Below are positions 42,246-51,797 of a DNA stretch of 64,000 nucleotides, piece after piece; the stretch's first letter is position 1; each line of letters starts with the position of its first letter. The notes below the pieces were generated by a model. That model saw only the letters and a program-made list of their open reading frames with translations, was not told the origin of the DNA and made no database searches. Source of the stretch: JAPOUP01 sp026708635 (GTDB taxonomy: Bacteria; Pseudomonadota; Alphaproteobacteria; Rhodobacterales; Rhodobacteraceae). The position numbers and the translations under genes were made by a program. Location of the stretch: positions 1,178,001 through 1,242,000 of the forward strand of contig OZ241336.1 in NCBI GenBank assembly GCA_965200115.1, written 5' to 3'.

Positions 42246-44714
42246 TTACGTCGCAATTGCTTGGTCGGTTTGGAACAGCGCTTCGACAAACGACTGGTGG
42301 CCGTTCCGGATGGCCTCCGGATCAACTCCGATTCTTTCAGCATAGCGCGCGCTCATGAAATTGATGATCGCCATGACATCCTCACCCAACAGTTCTTTCT
42401 TGGTTGGCAAGGTCATGCAATAGGCATAGGAAGCAATCGGGCTGAGGTACTTTGTAATGCGGCTCATCTCCTCTTCCGAGATGTCCACCTTCAGGCAGGC
42501 TTGAAAGCACCAGTAGCAGGTGGCCCAGCACTCGACGAAGTCGTTCGGAATCTGGTCGTGCTCATTGCTGATGTTGAGCTGACGAATGGCCGGATCATTG
42601 CCGCCGAAGACGGCGAACAGAAGTCGTCCCATTACTAAGGGCCAGCTATCGGAGTCACCTTCGGCCGGAAGGACTTGGATTGAGGCGCGTGCTGGCTGCT
42701 TGCCCTTCTTGCTTTCTGATCCTGCCCACGACGCTGCAGCGATGATCATCATCAGTGCGCGCAGGCGCAGGATGTCGCGGTTGTCCAGCAGCCCGTTCTC
42801 TTGCCGGTCCTTGATGCGCCGTCCGAACTTGCGCGCAGTGGTCACCAGTTGGTGCCTTGTCGCATTGCGTTGCGTCGACTTGCGCTTTCGTGCAGCTTTC
42901 TTCAGTTCTTCCTCGTCCTGCGTCTTCACGTCATTCCCGAACTCTTCACCCATGGCTATCGCAGCTTCCGCGTCTGCGGTTTCATCACCGAGATTGAACG
43001 CGCCATGCATCACGTCGTTATCGTCTAGGTCCTCGAACTCGTCGCGCTGGCCTTCCATGCCAAGGATGCGATTCAGAAAGCCGCGCACCAACGTGACTTC
43101 GCTCCCTGCGAGGCTGTTGTGCGTCAGGCTTGCCTGAGAAGCGCGAGGGCACCGACCCGCGACGAATTGCTCGTAGCAGAGCACCTTGTAGCGCACTTCG
43201 GGCTCGTCACTCCTTTCCTGGCGAGGCTTCGGGATCGAAATGGGATCCTTGCCCTTGCCACCGTCCAGATCAACCCTCTCAAGGATGTCGATGACCTCAA
43301 TCAGCATCAATTCCGCTTCGGTTTCGCTATCGAGCGCACGCAACGCATTCTCGGTCTTTCGCGAGCGTGTCTCCCTGATCTCTGAGATCATGCGGTCGAT
43401 TAGCGTGACTATGGCTGGTGCCGATCGATCGCCGTCAGGAAAGACGAGCCGAGCAAAGGATGGCCGGAGTTCTGTCCCTGAAATCTGGAAGCGCCGTTCA
43501 CGGTTGCCGGGAAGTGGCGAAAGCGTGCAGGGAATCAGCATTCCGTTCTCGTCAAGCAACTCGATGGTACATTGCTCGGCGTCGATGGACGGTGCGGGTC
43601 TCCAGACAAGGACATCCACCCTGACTTCAAACAGCCCAGGGGTCAGTCTTGCCAATTCTTCCAGTGGCAGATCGTCGTTGACGCCGGGTTCATCGAGCTC
43701 CTCGGATGGGATCGCGTGATCTTCAGTCAGCACGCTGGCGAGACCGAGCGCCTCGATGATCGTATCTGACGGGAACCGTCGATACAGGCAGACCTCCTCG
43801 TTTTCGCCTGCAGAATCCTCGCGTCCGATTGCCGCGACGGTGCAGTTGGCGCTGCCGAACAGGACAAGGTCGGCACTTTCGGTTTGTGCGACAATTAACT
43901 TCGCATGGAGGAAGCGTCCTTCCCGAAACCCGCTTCGGCTGTATAGCCGCAAATTGGAGAACGCAGTTGCCGCATTCTTTGGGAACTGACGAACCTCCGG
44001 GTCGATCACGACCGAGATCTCACGTGGCGCGAGTTGCTCGTTCAGGTAGGACAGCGCTGACAGGCTCTTGTCCCAGTAGGGACTGACCACGATCAAGCGT
44101 GTAACCGGCTCGTCGACCAGTGCCGCAAAGCGCTGGCCGATTCCAAGACGCATGCCTGTTGTCAGGAGGGCCGCTTCGGTCTTGTCCACAAGACCTGCCT
44201 CGTCAGTTGCGGAAACCGCCCGTCGGAGCCAGGGCGCTCTTGCCAGCATCCAGTCATTCTGGCGACGCAGCTCTTCCTGATCGTTCCCGACGAAGCGCTT
44301 CAGATATTGCCAAGCCGTCGCCACGAGGCGCAGTTCAGCGGACTCCTCCGCGCCGCAGCTGACCGTCCCGACCAGTTCGAGGTTTCCGGCCAGTCCGGAA
44401 GAAGTGAGGTTTGCAGAGCCGACCATGATGCGTCCGCCTTTTCGCCCGACCTGCAGGAACAGCTTTGGGTGAAATACCTGACGCGCGGTCGCTCCTGCCA
44501 CGGTGTAGAGCTTGCCCGCATGACGCGGCAATGTTGATATGTCGGTGAGGGCATGGGTCAGCATGCGTGCATCTGGAATGACGATGTTGTTCCGGCAGCC
44601 GGCACCACGAAGCCGCGGAAGCACGATGTTCTCGTAGGCGCTGAAATCGACTCCGAACGTCGTAAGAATGCTCGAGTGGTAGCCCTTGTCGGCAAAGCGT
44701 TCGTAGATCTTCAT
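42246..44714 (-). CDS. PLD-like protein with two HKD half-sites
   Basis: The 822-residue protein contains two phospholipase D-type half-sites: HPK at residues 82-84 with GSANLT at 99-104, and HAK at 270-272 with GSANCT at 287-292. Each lacks the trailing D of the classical H-x-K-x4-D, as in many PLD-fold nucleases. A beta-rich middle part and a helical C-terminal half follow, with charged linkers around 480 and 600. PLD nucleases cleave DNA or lipid, and are effectors in several defence systems. The ATG overlaps the stop of the 44711 gene by four bases, so the pair works together. Codon use is less GC-biased than the flanking haem genes and the gene ends in TAA, rare in the core genes here, suggesting transfer. 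Confidence 0.75.
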   Translation of the reverse strand: MKIYERFADKGYHSSILTTFGVDFSAYENIVLPRLRGAGCRNNIVIPDARMLTHALTDISTLPRHAGKLYTVAGATARQVFHPKLFLQVGRKGGRIMVGSANLTSSGLAGNLELVGTVSCGAEESAELRLVATAWQYLKRFVGNDQEELRRQNDWMLARAPWLRRAVSATDEAGLVDKTEAALLTTGMRLGIGQRFAALVDEPVTRLIVVSPYWDKSLSALSYLNEQLAPREISVVIDPEVRQFPKNAATAFSNLRLYSRSGFREGRFLHAKLIVAQTESADLVLFGSANCTVAAIGREDSAGENEEVCLYRRFPSDTIIEALGLASVLTEDHAIPSEELDEPGVNDDLPLEELARLTPGLFEVRVDVLVWRPAPSIDAEQCTIELLDENGMLIPCTLSPLPGNRERRFQISGTELRPSFARLVFPDGDRSAPAIVTLIDRMISEIRETRSRKTENALRALDSETEAELMLIEVIDILERVDLDGGKGKDPISIPKPRQERSDEPEVRYKVLCYEQFVAGRCPRASQASLTHNSLAGSEVTLVRGFLNRILGMEGQRDEFEDLDDNDVMHGAFNLGDETADAEAAIAMGEEFGNDVKTQDEEELKKAARKRKSTQRNATRHQLVTTARKFGRRIKDRQENGLLDNRDILRLRALMMIIAAASWAGSESKKGKQPARASIQVLPAEGDSDSWPLVMGRLLFAVFGGNDPAIRQLNISNEHDQIPNDFVECWATCYWCFQACLKVDISEEEMSRITKYLSPIASYAYCMTLPTKKELLGEDVMAIINFMSARYAERIGVDPEAIRNGHQSFVEALFQTDQAIAT

Positions 44715-46300
44715 GCAGGACCTGCCGCTTTCGCACCAAGATCAGTCAGGCCTTGGCCCCCAACCAAGTGAATGTCCTTAAGGAAGGTGATGGCGGGGCC
44801 GAGACGGGGATTCGTGAAAACCGGTCCGTCTTTCTCCCGCAGCCGGGCACGGCCTTCATCAATCTCGATCAAGAAGGTGTAGTCCTTCTGATGGCGGAAC
44901 TTTCGCAGCGCCACCCACAAGTGGCGGCGGATGACCCGTTCCTCGATGATCCCTTCGAGGATGTCACCGAACGGCTTCTTCAGATTTTGGTCGAGGTAGC
45001 TGGTCTCGCTGAGCAACGAGCGAAAGGCGTCCGGGTTCAAATGGTCGAGTTCGGCGACAATGTCCCGGCGAAATGCCTGGCTCCGCTTGTGAATGATCGC
45101 CAGAAGCTTGACCGCTTTCCAGGCCAGATCCGGAGAGCAGAATCTCTCGTCATTGCGTCCCGCGCAACGCACGACGTCGTCCGAGAGCGCCCACTCGGCT
45201 CCCGGATTGTCCTTGGCATAAGCGTTGGTGGCCAGTGTCAACTGTTGGAGTAAGGAATGCCAGTCTTCCGGCCAGAAATCTGCAGCATCGCGTATCTCGC
45301 CGACACAAAGTGGAATCAACCGCTGAAAAGATGTTCCTGTCGGAAACCGCCCCAGCTGATCCAGTGCGAACTTGAGCAATGTCTCCATGGCTATGTGACA
45401 GAGGTCGTTCGCGTGATAGACCCGCCAGCGTCGGCGCTGCGCTTCGAGAGCGGATGTTGCCAGATCAAGAGTGCGCCCTTCCCGGTCCTGGCCAGCATAG
45501 AGAATCCAGCGGACGTCTTCGGGCTTCGGCTCGCGCCCAAGAAGTCCTGCGATTTTCAGAATGAGCAGGATGCTTAGTCTCCGCGACAACGTTGCAGCTT
45601 CCTTTGACAGGCTCTCGTTGAGCAGGATGCCTTGGTAGCGAGCACGTTCCGCGCCCGCCGCGTCGATCTCTGATGGGGCCAGCTCAGCGAAGTCATCGAG
45701 TTCGGACAGGCTGACCGAGCCGCGTTCGATCGCATCATGGAAGCGGTTCGCCAGCGGCCCCATTGCGTCTTCGAAATCGGAAGCGAGCGGGTCGCCCATC
45801 TCTTCGGTCAGAACCGGAACGGCGTGTCCGCCCGCGTTGGCGAGGATGCCGGTCTCGAAGAGCTGACTGCCATAGGCCGCGCCGTAGGCGCCCCATTGCT
45901 GCTGGAGGTAGTGCGTGTCGCTGCCCGGCTCGGCATCCAGTCCGAACTCAATGGTCTCATCGGTGGCGCCGTTCAGCTTTTTCGTTGCCCAGTCGATGCC
46001 AGCGACTCCCCTTTCACCGCCGCGGCGGCAAGCGATCAAGGCGTAGAGCGCCTCCGTGCAGCGGACGTAGCGTTTCCAGGTCTCGGGATTGGTGTCACCA
46101 ACGCGCTCGGCGTAGGCCCCGCAAAGCCAGGCGTACAGTCCGTAGTAGCGCATGCGCAGCGTCACGTTGCTGATGCCAGGCAAGAACGTCTGATACAGAC
46201 TGATGCTGCTGTTCTGCATGCCTAGCGGATCAAGACCGCTCCTCTTCTGGCATTCCGTCCACTCCGGGAAATTCAACTGCTCTTGTTCCGCACCGTCCAT
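44711..46300 (-). CDS. Uncharacterised island protein, partner of the PLD-like gene
   Basis: The 529-residue protein is mostly helical and soluble. Visible blocks include LYQTFLPGISNVTLRMRYYG near residue 40, WRVYHANDLCHIAMETLLKF in the middle and a basic C-terminal part. I do not recognise a catalytic motif or a named domain. The ATGA overlap with the PLD-like gene and the isolated position between hemC and a FAD oxidase point to a dedicated two-gene module, where this could be the sensor or regulator. A transport or metabolic role seems unlikely because no membrane helices or cofactor motifs are visible. Confidence 0.7.
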   Translation of the reverse strand: MDGAEQEQLNFPEWTECQKRSGLDPLGMQNSSISLYQTFLPGISNVTLRMRYYGLYAWLCGAYAERVGDTNPETWKRYVRCTEALYALIACRRGGERGVAGIDWATKKLNGATDETIEFGLDAEPGSDTHYLQQQWGAYGAAYGSQLFETGILANAGGHAVPVLTEEMGDPLASDFEDAMGPLANRFHDAIERGSVSLSELDDFAELAPSEIDAAGAERARYQGILLNESLSKEAATLSRRLSILLILKIAGLLGREPKPEDVRWILYAGQDREGRTLDLATSALEAQRRRWRVYHANDLCHIAMETLLKFALDQLGRFPTGTSFQRLIPLCVGEIRDAADFWPEDWHSLLQQLTLATNAYAKDNPGAEWALSDDVVRCAGRNDERFCSPDLAWKAVKLLAIIHKRSQAFRRDIVAELDHLNPDAFRSLLSETSYLDQNLKKPFGDILEGIIEERVIRRHLWVALRKFRHQKDYTFLIEIDEGRARLREKDGPVFTNPRLGPAITFLKDIHLVGGQGLTDLGAKAAGPA

Positions 46301-46375
46301 TGTCTGTCACCCTTCGCTTGCTTCAGGATTGATCCAATGCCTTCGATGCTCTCTGTCACATGTCGACGCCTTCGA

Positions 46376-47323
46376 TCAGGACTTCGCGATCCGGCCTGAC
46401 CGGACCAGGAAACCCTCGCCGGCCCTGGCCAGCAGATCCCTCGCCAGTTCCCGCCCCAGCGCGTCTCCGGAGTCAACCGGACCGGAAATCTCGTCCGAAA
46501 TCGCTTCCGAACCGTCCTGTCGCAGGATTTCGCCACGCAGGTGAAGGACATCGCCCCTTATCTCTGCAAGGCCGGCGATCGGTGTGTCGCACGATCCGTC
46601 CAGCTCGGCCAGAAACCCCCGTTCCGCGGCCAGTCGCAGGCATGTCGCGCGATCGCGAAGCGGCTCCGTCAGGGCCTGTGAGCCGACGTCGCCCTCACGC
46701 CGCTCGATGACGATGGCGCCCTGTCCCGGCGCCGGCAGCATATCCTCCGGGTCGATTGGCGTGCGTGGCACGTCTTTCGCCCCGAGCCGGTTGAGTCCCG
46801 CCATCGCCAGGAACGTCGCGTCCGCGGTACCGCCGGCCAGCTTCGCCAGCCTCGTCTGGACATTGCCCCGGAACTCCACGACCCGCAGGTCCCGCCGGCG
46901 ATTCAGGAGCTGGGCCCTGCGGCGCACGCTGGACGTGCCCACGACCGCGCCCTCGGGGAGATCCGCGATTCTGGAATACCGTGGCGATACGAACGCGTCC
47001 CTCACGTCCTCCCTCGGCAGGAAGACGTCGAGCAGCAGGCCATCGGGCGGAACGGCCGGCATATCCTTCGCGGAATGAACGGCGATGTCGATCGCCCCGG
47101 CGGACAGGGCCTCCTCGATTTCCTTTGTGAACAGGCCCTTGCCGCCGATGTCCCTCAACGCCCGGTCCTGGATGCGGTCGCCGCTTGTCTTGATCACCAC
47201 AATCTCGAACGCGTCCTCCCCGAGGCCGGAGCTTGCCGAAATCCTGCCACGGACCTCGGAGGCCTGTGCGAGAGCCAGGGGCGAGCCGCGCGTTCCGATC
47301 CTGAATGGCCGCTTGATGTCCAT
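46376..47323 (-). CDS. hemC: Hydroxymethylbilane synthase (porphobilinogen deaminase)
   Basis: It condenses four porphobilinogen units to hydroxymethylbilane. The 315-residue protein shows IGTRGSPLALAQ at the N-terminus, VHSAKDMPAV, VGTSSVRRRAQL (Arg residues binding the growing chain) and the Cys that holds the dipyrromethane cofactor in GSCDTPIAG. It is divergent from hemE across 98 bp, so the two haem genes may share regulation. Confidence 0.95.
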   Translation of the reverse strand: MDIKRPFRIGTRGSPLALAQASEVRGRISASSGLGEDAFEIVVIKTSGDRIQDRALRDIGGKGLFTKEIEEALSAGAIDIAVHSAKDMPAVPPDGLLLDVFLPREDVRDAFVSPRYSRIADLPEGAVVGTSSVRRRAQLLNRRRDLRVVEFRGNVQTRLAKLAGGTADATFLAMAGLNRLGAKDVPRTPIDPEDMLPAPGQGAIVIERREGDVGSQALTEPLRDRATCLRLAAERGFLAELDGSCDTPIAGLAEIRGDVLHLRGEILRQDGSEAISDEISGPVDSGDALGRELARDLLARAGEGFLVRSGRIAKS

Positions 47324-47421
47324 AGCGGTTACCTACCCTTCCTGTATACCGTCATCAAACAGATTCGGCTTGACTCGAGCGGACCGCCGCGTGACGGCTA
47401 TGGCGGATCCGGAGGAAGAAC

Positions 47422-48453
47422 GTGACGCGGGACAAGAAACTCGTACGGGCCCTTAGGGGAGAGCCGCAGGAGATACCGCCGGTCTGGCTTATGCGCCAGG
47501 CCGGGCGTTACCTGCCTGAATACCGGTCGACGCGATCGCTTGCGGGAGACTTCCTGTCGCTCTGCTACACTCCCGACCTGGCGGCGGAAGTGACGCTGCA
47601 GCCCATACGGCGTTATGACTTCGACGCGGCGATTCTGTTCGCCGATATCCTGCTGGTCCCCCATGCGCTGGGCGCGGATCTAAGCTTCGAGCCCGGAGAG
47701 GGGCCGCGACTGTCCACGGTCACGGACAGCGCCAGCCTCTCGTCCCTCAAACCGGTGGAAGAGATCCACCTGACCCTGGCCCCCGTCTACGAGACGCTCC
47801 GTATCCTGTCGGGCGCGTTGCCCGCCGGAACCGCGCTCATCGGCTTCGCGGGCGCGCCGTGGACGGTGGCGACCTATATGGTCGCGGGACGCGGAACGCC
47901 TGACCAGGGGCCCGCCCATGCGCTGCGGACCGCGGATCCCGTCACGTTCGACGCGCTGATCCAGCTGCTTACCGAGGCGACGATCTCATATCTTTCCGCC
48001 CAGATCGAAGCCGGCGCCGAGGTGGTCAAGCTATTCGACAGTTGGGCCGGATCGCTCGAGGGGGAGGCGTTCGACCGCTACGCCATTGAACCGATCGTAA
48101 AGATCGTCGCTTCGCTGAAGTCGAGATGGCCGGAGGTACCGGTCATCGTGTTTCCGCGTGGGGCGGGAAGCCGTTATGCGGGCTTCGCCCGCACCACCGG
48201 CGCGGACTGTGTCGCGCTCGACTCCGGGGTGGACGCGCGCTGGGCGGCGGAGCGCGTACAGGTGGATGGATGCGTGCAGGGAAATCTTGATCCCGGCCAC
48301 CTCGTGACCGGCGGCCCGGCGCTGGTGGAGGAGACGTGTCGAATCGTGAGGGAACTTTCCGGAGGCCCCCACGTATTCAACCTGGGGCACGGCGTGACAC
48401 CGGACGCGGATCCTGCGAACGTGCACCGGATTCTGGAAGCCATCCGGCGCTGA
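47422..48453 (+). CDS. hemE: Uroporphyrinogen decarboxylase
   Basis: It decarboxylates the four acetate groups of uroporphyrinogen III. The 343-residue protein has the substrate motif WLMRQAGRYLPEY and GFAGAPWTVATYM. The start is GTG 47422 behind GGAGGAAGAAC. The product of hemC feeds this enzyme through hemD, which is not in the window. Confidence 0.95.
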   Translation: MTRDKKLVRALRGEPQEIPPVWLMRQAGRYLPEYRSTRSLAGDFLSLCYTPDLAAEVTLQPIRRYDFDAAILFADILLVPHALGADLSFEPGEGPRLSTVTDSASLSSLKPVEEIHLTLAPVYETLRILSGALPAGTALIGFAGAPWTVATYMVAGRGTPDQGPAHALRTADPVTFDALIQLLTEATISYLSAQIEAGAEVVKLFDSWAGSLEGEAFDRYAIEPIVKIVASLKSRWPEVPVIVFPRGAGSRYAGFARTTGADCVALDSGVDARWAAERVQVDGCVQGNLDPGHLVTGGPALVEETCRIVRELSGGPHVFNLGHGVTPDADPANVHRILEAIRR

Positions 48454-48712
48454 ACCGGCGCGGATGGCGCGCTCGCCACAAGTCGCGTCCCACGGTATCG
48501 GTGCGAACCCGTTCCGTTCACGAATGATCGCCGCATTCCGCCGGGTATGCCGTATGCCTCGTGAAACCCCGCCCGACGATCATTGAAATACTTCCACCAC
48601 GGGCTGAGACCGTGTAGTGTAGGTCAAGAATTCGTGATCCCCGACATTTCCCGGCCCCGCGTCATCTGTCGTAAAGATCATGACCGCAAAATCGGAAACC
48701 ATGGAGACTCCC

Positions 48713-50293
48713 ATGCGTGACTTCCATCTTCCCGGCCGTTCCGCCGTTTTCGCCGCCAACGGCATGTGCGCCACGTCGCATCCGCTGTCGGCGAAAGTCG
48801 CGGTGGAAACGCTTCAGGCGGGCGGCAACGCCGTTGACGCCGCGATCGCGGGCGCGGCGCTGCTGGGCATCTGCGAACCGCATATGGCGGGAATTGGCGG
48901 CGATTGCTTCGCGCTCATCAAACCGGCCGGAGAGGAACGGATTGTCGCGCTAAACGGTTCGGGCCGGGCTCCGGCCGGGCTCAGCGCGGCATCCATGCGC
49001 GAGGCCGGCCATCACTCCGTCCCGGTCAACGGCCCGGAGGCTGTGACGGTTCCCGGCGCGGTGGACGCGTTCTGCACGCTCTCCGCGGATTACGGCCGGC
49101 TGGGGCTGGAGGCCGCGCTCGCTCCGGCGATCCTCTATGCGGAGGCCGGCGTGCCGACCGCCCCCCGCGTCGCGTTCGACTGGGCACATTCGGCGGCGAC
49201 GCTGCGGGGCGTGGCCCGCGGCTATTATACCTGTGACGGTCGGTCCCCGAAAGCCGGGGTCATGTTCAGGCATCCGAGGCAGGCCGACGTCTTTCGGAGT
49301 ATCGCCCGGAACGGTCGTTCAGGCTTCTACGAAGGAGAGGTCGCCGAGGACATGGTCAATAGCCTCAGGGCACTCGGCGGCACGCACGGGCTGGACGACT
49401 TCGCGCGGACACAATGCGAATACACGAAACCCGTCAGCGGGAAATACGGAGACATCGAACTGCTGGAGCACCCTCCGAACACGCAGGGCGCCACGGCGTT
49501 ACTGCTTCTGAATATCCTCGCCGAGTTTGACGTTGCGGCGATGGAACCCTTCGGAGCCATGCGTGCCCATATCGAAGCGGAGGCGACGAAACTCGCCTAC
49601 GACGCCCGAAATCGGTTCATCGCGGATTCCGACAGCTCGATACGTCTTGACCACATGCTGGACCCGGAGACGGCGAAAAGGCTCGCCGCGCTGATAGACC
49701 CGGGAAGCGCGATGCCCCCAACCGCTGACATCGCCGAAGCGGTGCATCGCGATACGGTCTACATAACCGTGGTGGACAGGGAGCGCATGGCCGTTTCGTT
49801 GATCTACTCGCTTTTCCATAGCTTCGGGGCCGGTATCGCGTCGGAACGGTTCGGGATCCTTTTCCACAACCGCGGAGCCGGTTTCACGCTCGCCAGCGGC
49901 CACCCGAACGAAGCCATGGCGGGAAAACGCCCGATGCATACAATCATACCGGCGATACTCAAGAGGAACGATCGTGTCCTGATGCCATTCGGAGTGATGG
50001 GCGGACAGTACCAAGCCTGCGGTCACGCGCGGTTTGTCACGAACCTGGTCGACTTCGGCCTCGATCTACAGTCCGCCATCGACGCACCGCGGTCATTCTC
50101 CGATGGCGGCGACCTGCAGGTGGAGAACGGCTACTCCGATTCCGCGCTCTCCGGCCTGACGGAGCTTGGACATCGCATAGTCAGGCCCGAAACCGCCATC
50201 GGCGGAGCGCAGGCGATCCGCATGGATCATGACCTGGGCGTCCTGGAAGGTGGATCCGACCCAAGAAAGGACGGTTGCGCCATAGGGTACTGA
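48713..50293 (+). CDS. Gamma-glutamyltransferase family protein
   Basis: This Ntn-hydrolase precursor (526 residues from ATG 48713, behind GGAGACTCCC; an earlier ATG is at 48680) has the early motif GGNAVDAAIAGAALLGI and the nucleophile Thr in HRDTVYITVVD, where self-cleavage would give large and small subunits. The family motif PMHTIIPAI and GVMGGQYQ are also present. No signal peptide is visible, so it is likely cytoplasmic and belongs to the group that hydrolyses gamma-glutamyl or acyl amides (e.g. cephalosporin acylase-like) rather than periplasmic glutathione hydrolysis. Confidence 0.87.
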   Translation: MRDFHLPGRSAVFAANGMCATSHPLSAKVAVETLQAGGNAVDAAIAGAALLGICEPHMAGIGGDCFALIKPAGEERIVALNGSGRAPAGLSAASMREAGHHSVPVNGPEAVTVPGAVDAFCTLSADYGRLGLEAALAPAILYAEAGVPTAPRVAFDWAHSAATLRGVARGYYTCDGRSPKAGVMFRHPRQADVFRSIARNGRSGFYEGEVAEDMVNSLRALGGTHGLDDFARTQCEYTKPVSGKYGDIELLEHPPNTQGATALLLLNILAEFDVAAMEPFGAMRAHIEAEATKLAYDARNRFIADSDSSIRLDHMLDPETAKRLAALIDPGSAMPPTADIAEAVHRDTVYITVVDRERMAVSLIYSLFHSFGAGIASERFGILFHNRGAGFTLASGHPNEAMAGKRPMHTIIPAILKRNDRVLMPFGVMGGQYQACGHARFVTNLVDFGLDLQSAIDAPRSFSDGGDLQVENGYSDSALSGLTELGHRIVRPETAIGGAQAIRMDHDLGVLEGGSDPRKDGCAIGY

Positions 50294-50732
50294 GCCGGCG
50301 CCGGCGACGTACCGCCCGGGGACTGCCGTGACGGGCGGCTACCTTGTCCGGTAAGCCGCCGTGGCCACTCCAGCCGTTTCCGGCGAACGGGAAAATACGG
50401 CGTTCCGCGCACGGACGGCGGATTGCCCGCTCCCGGACACCGGGACTCCGATGTCGGATCCAACGGTGCGGGGGAAGGAATCGTGCCGGACGGTCCACGC
50501 CCGTCCGAAGTCCGGCGTCATCCGGCCCGGACTGGATTGGCGGTGGACTCCCGCCCGCGCGGCCCTTCCCGGGCGGCCGCGGCGTGCGGAACGGTCCCCG
50601 GTCGGTCGGCGAACGGGTCACCGGCGGTGACCGCCTTGCGGACCGATCCTTGAATCGGCTTGATTTTCGCATCCGTTCGTGGGCATTCTACCGCAGTCAT
50701 GTCGGATAGCCCCCGCAGGAGGTAATCTCGGA
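50294..50732. other. Intergenic, GC-rich
   Basis: About 440 bp. A 12-bp palindrome GCCGGCGCCGGC overlaps the region just after the stop, and an 8-bp stem with a 13-nt loop lies at 50312-50340, but neither is followed by a T-run. No gene was recognised. Confidence 0.5.
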
Positions 50733-51059
50733 ATGCTGAAAAAACGCGCCAAGTACGGTCTGGGGCAGGTCGTCCGCCACAGGAAGCACCCGTTTCGCGG
50801 GGTCGTGTTCGACGTCGATCCGAAATTCTCCAGTTCCGAGGAATGGTACGAGTCGCTTCCGAAGGAAGGAAGGCCCAAGAAGGACCAGCCGTTCTATCAC
50901 CTTCTCGCCGAAAACGAACACTGCTACTATGTGGCCTATGTGTCCGAGCAGAATCTGGAAGCGGACAATTCGGGCGAGCCGGTGGACCATCCCGACCTGG
51001 CGTCGCTGTTCGGGGAATTCGAGGATGGGCACTATCCGCTGCAGGTACAGCTTAACTGA
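50733..51059 (+). CDS. hspQ: Heat shock protein HspQ
   Basis: The 108-residue protein has the YccV-like/hemimethylated-DNA-binding fold: KYGLGQVVRHRKHPFRGVVF, DQPFYHLLAENEHCYYVAYV and SEQNLEADNSGEPVDHPDL. HspQ stimulates Lon-dependent proteolysis in enterobacteria. ATG 50733 follows AGGAGG; the frame is open 54 bp further upstream without a better ribosome site. Confidence 0.92.
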   Translation: MLKKRAKYGLGQVVRHRKHPFRGVVFDVDPKFSSSEEWYESLPKEGRPKKDQPFYHLLAENEHCYYVAYVSEQNLEADNSGEPVDHPDLASLFGEFEDGHYPLQVQLN

Positions 51060-51215
51060 AACGGAGCGGCGGTTCGGCGGGCACGCGGAGCGCCCGGAAA
51101 GGGTCCGGCGTCGCCCTTGGAGCATGGAGACCGGGGGAAGGGGCGCGCAGCTTTCATCTGGATGGGAACCGCTGTAGCTTTCACGAGTGAAGGCGGTAGC
51201 GAGAGGCGGTGAGAG

Positions 51216-51797
51216 ATGGCTAAGTTTTTCAGAATCCTGCTGGCCCTCGTTCTCGTGACCAGCTGTGGCTCGCATTCCTCAACGCCACGCAATCTGGACG
51301 ACGCGTGCAGCATCGTGAAACAGCGACCCGCCTACCTGAGGGCGTTCAAGCGCGCCGAGCGGCGGTGGGGGGTTCCCGTCCACGTTCAGATGTCGACGAT
51401 CTATTATGAATCCACCTTCAACGCCAAGGCGCGGACGCCGATGCGTTACAGACTGGGCTTCATACCGGCCGGTCGGCAGTCCACGGCCTACGGCTACGCC
51501 CAGGCGCTCGACGGAACCTGGAAAGAGTACAAGCGGGAAACGGGCAGGCGCTTCGCGACGCGCGACAACATTCGCGACGCGACGGATTTCATGGGCTGGT
51601 ACATGAACAACACCCGCAGGCGAACCGGGGTTTCCCTGACCGACGCCCGCAACCAGTATCTCGCCTACCACGAGGGACAGGCGGGATATCTGAGAGGCTC
51701 ACATCGCGGCAAACGCTGGCTGATTGATAAAGCCAGCCGTGTGCAGGAGCGGTCGAACACCTACCAAAGGCAGCTCAGCAACTGCCGCGCGGTTTGA
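51216..51797 (+). CDS. Lytic transglycosylase-like (SLT) lipoprotein
   Basis: A lipobox LVTSC at about residue 17 marks a lipoprotein. The SLT-like core begins with VPVHVQMSTIYYESTFNAKA, where E is the probable catalytic acid, followed by YGYAQALDGTWKEY and NQYLAYHEGQAGYL. It should cleave peptidoglycan at the cell envelope. It ends directly beside lolA on the opposite strand with no room for a terminator between them. Confidence 0.85.
   Translation: MAKFFRILLALVLVTSCGSHSSTPRNLDDACSIVKQRPAYLRAFKRAERRWGVPVHVQMSTIYYESTFNAKARTPMRYRLGFIPAGRQSTAYGYAQALDGTWKEYKRETGRRFATRDNIRDATDFMGWYMNNTRRRTGVSLTDARNQYLAYHEGQAGYLRGSHRGKRWLIDKASRVQERSNTYQRQLSNCRAV

Noticed and set aside
42093..42638. 181-codon plus-strand frame
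   Set aside because: Antisense to the PLD-like gene over most of its length; no ribosome site.
48590..48640. TPP-riboswitch-like GGGCTGAGACC
   Set aside because: Only the short CTGAGA motif in a 5-bp hairpin is present; the other conserved thi-box parts are absent and the downstream gene is a gamma-glutamyltransferase.
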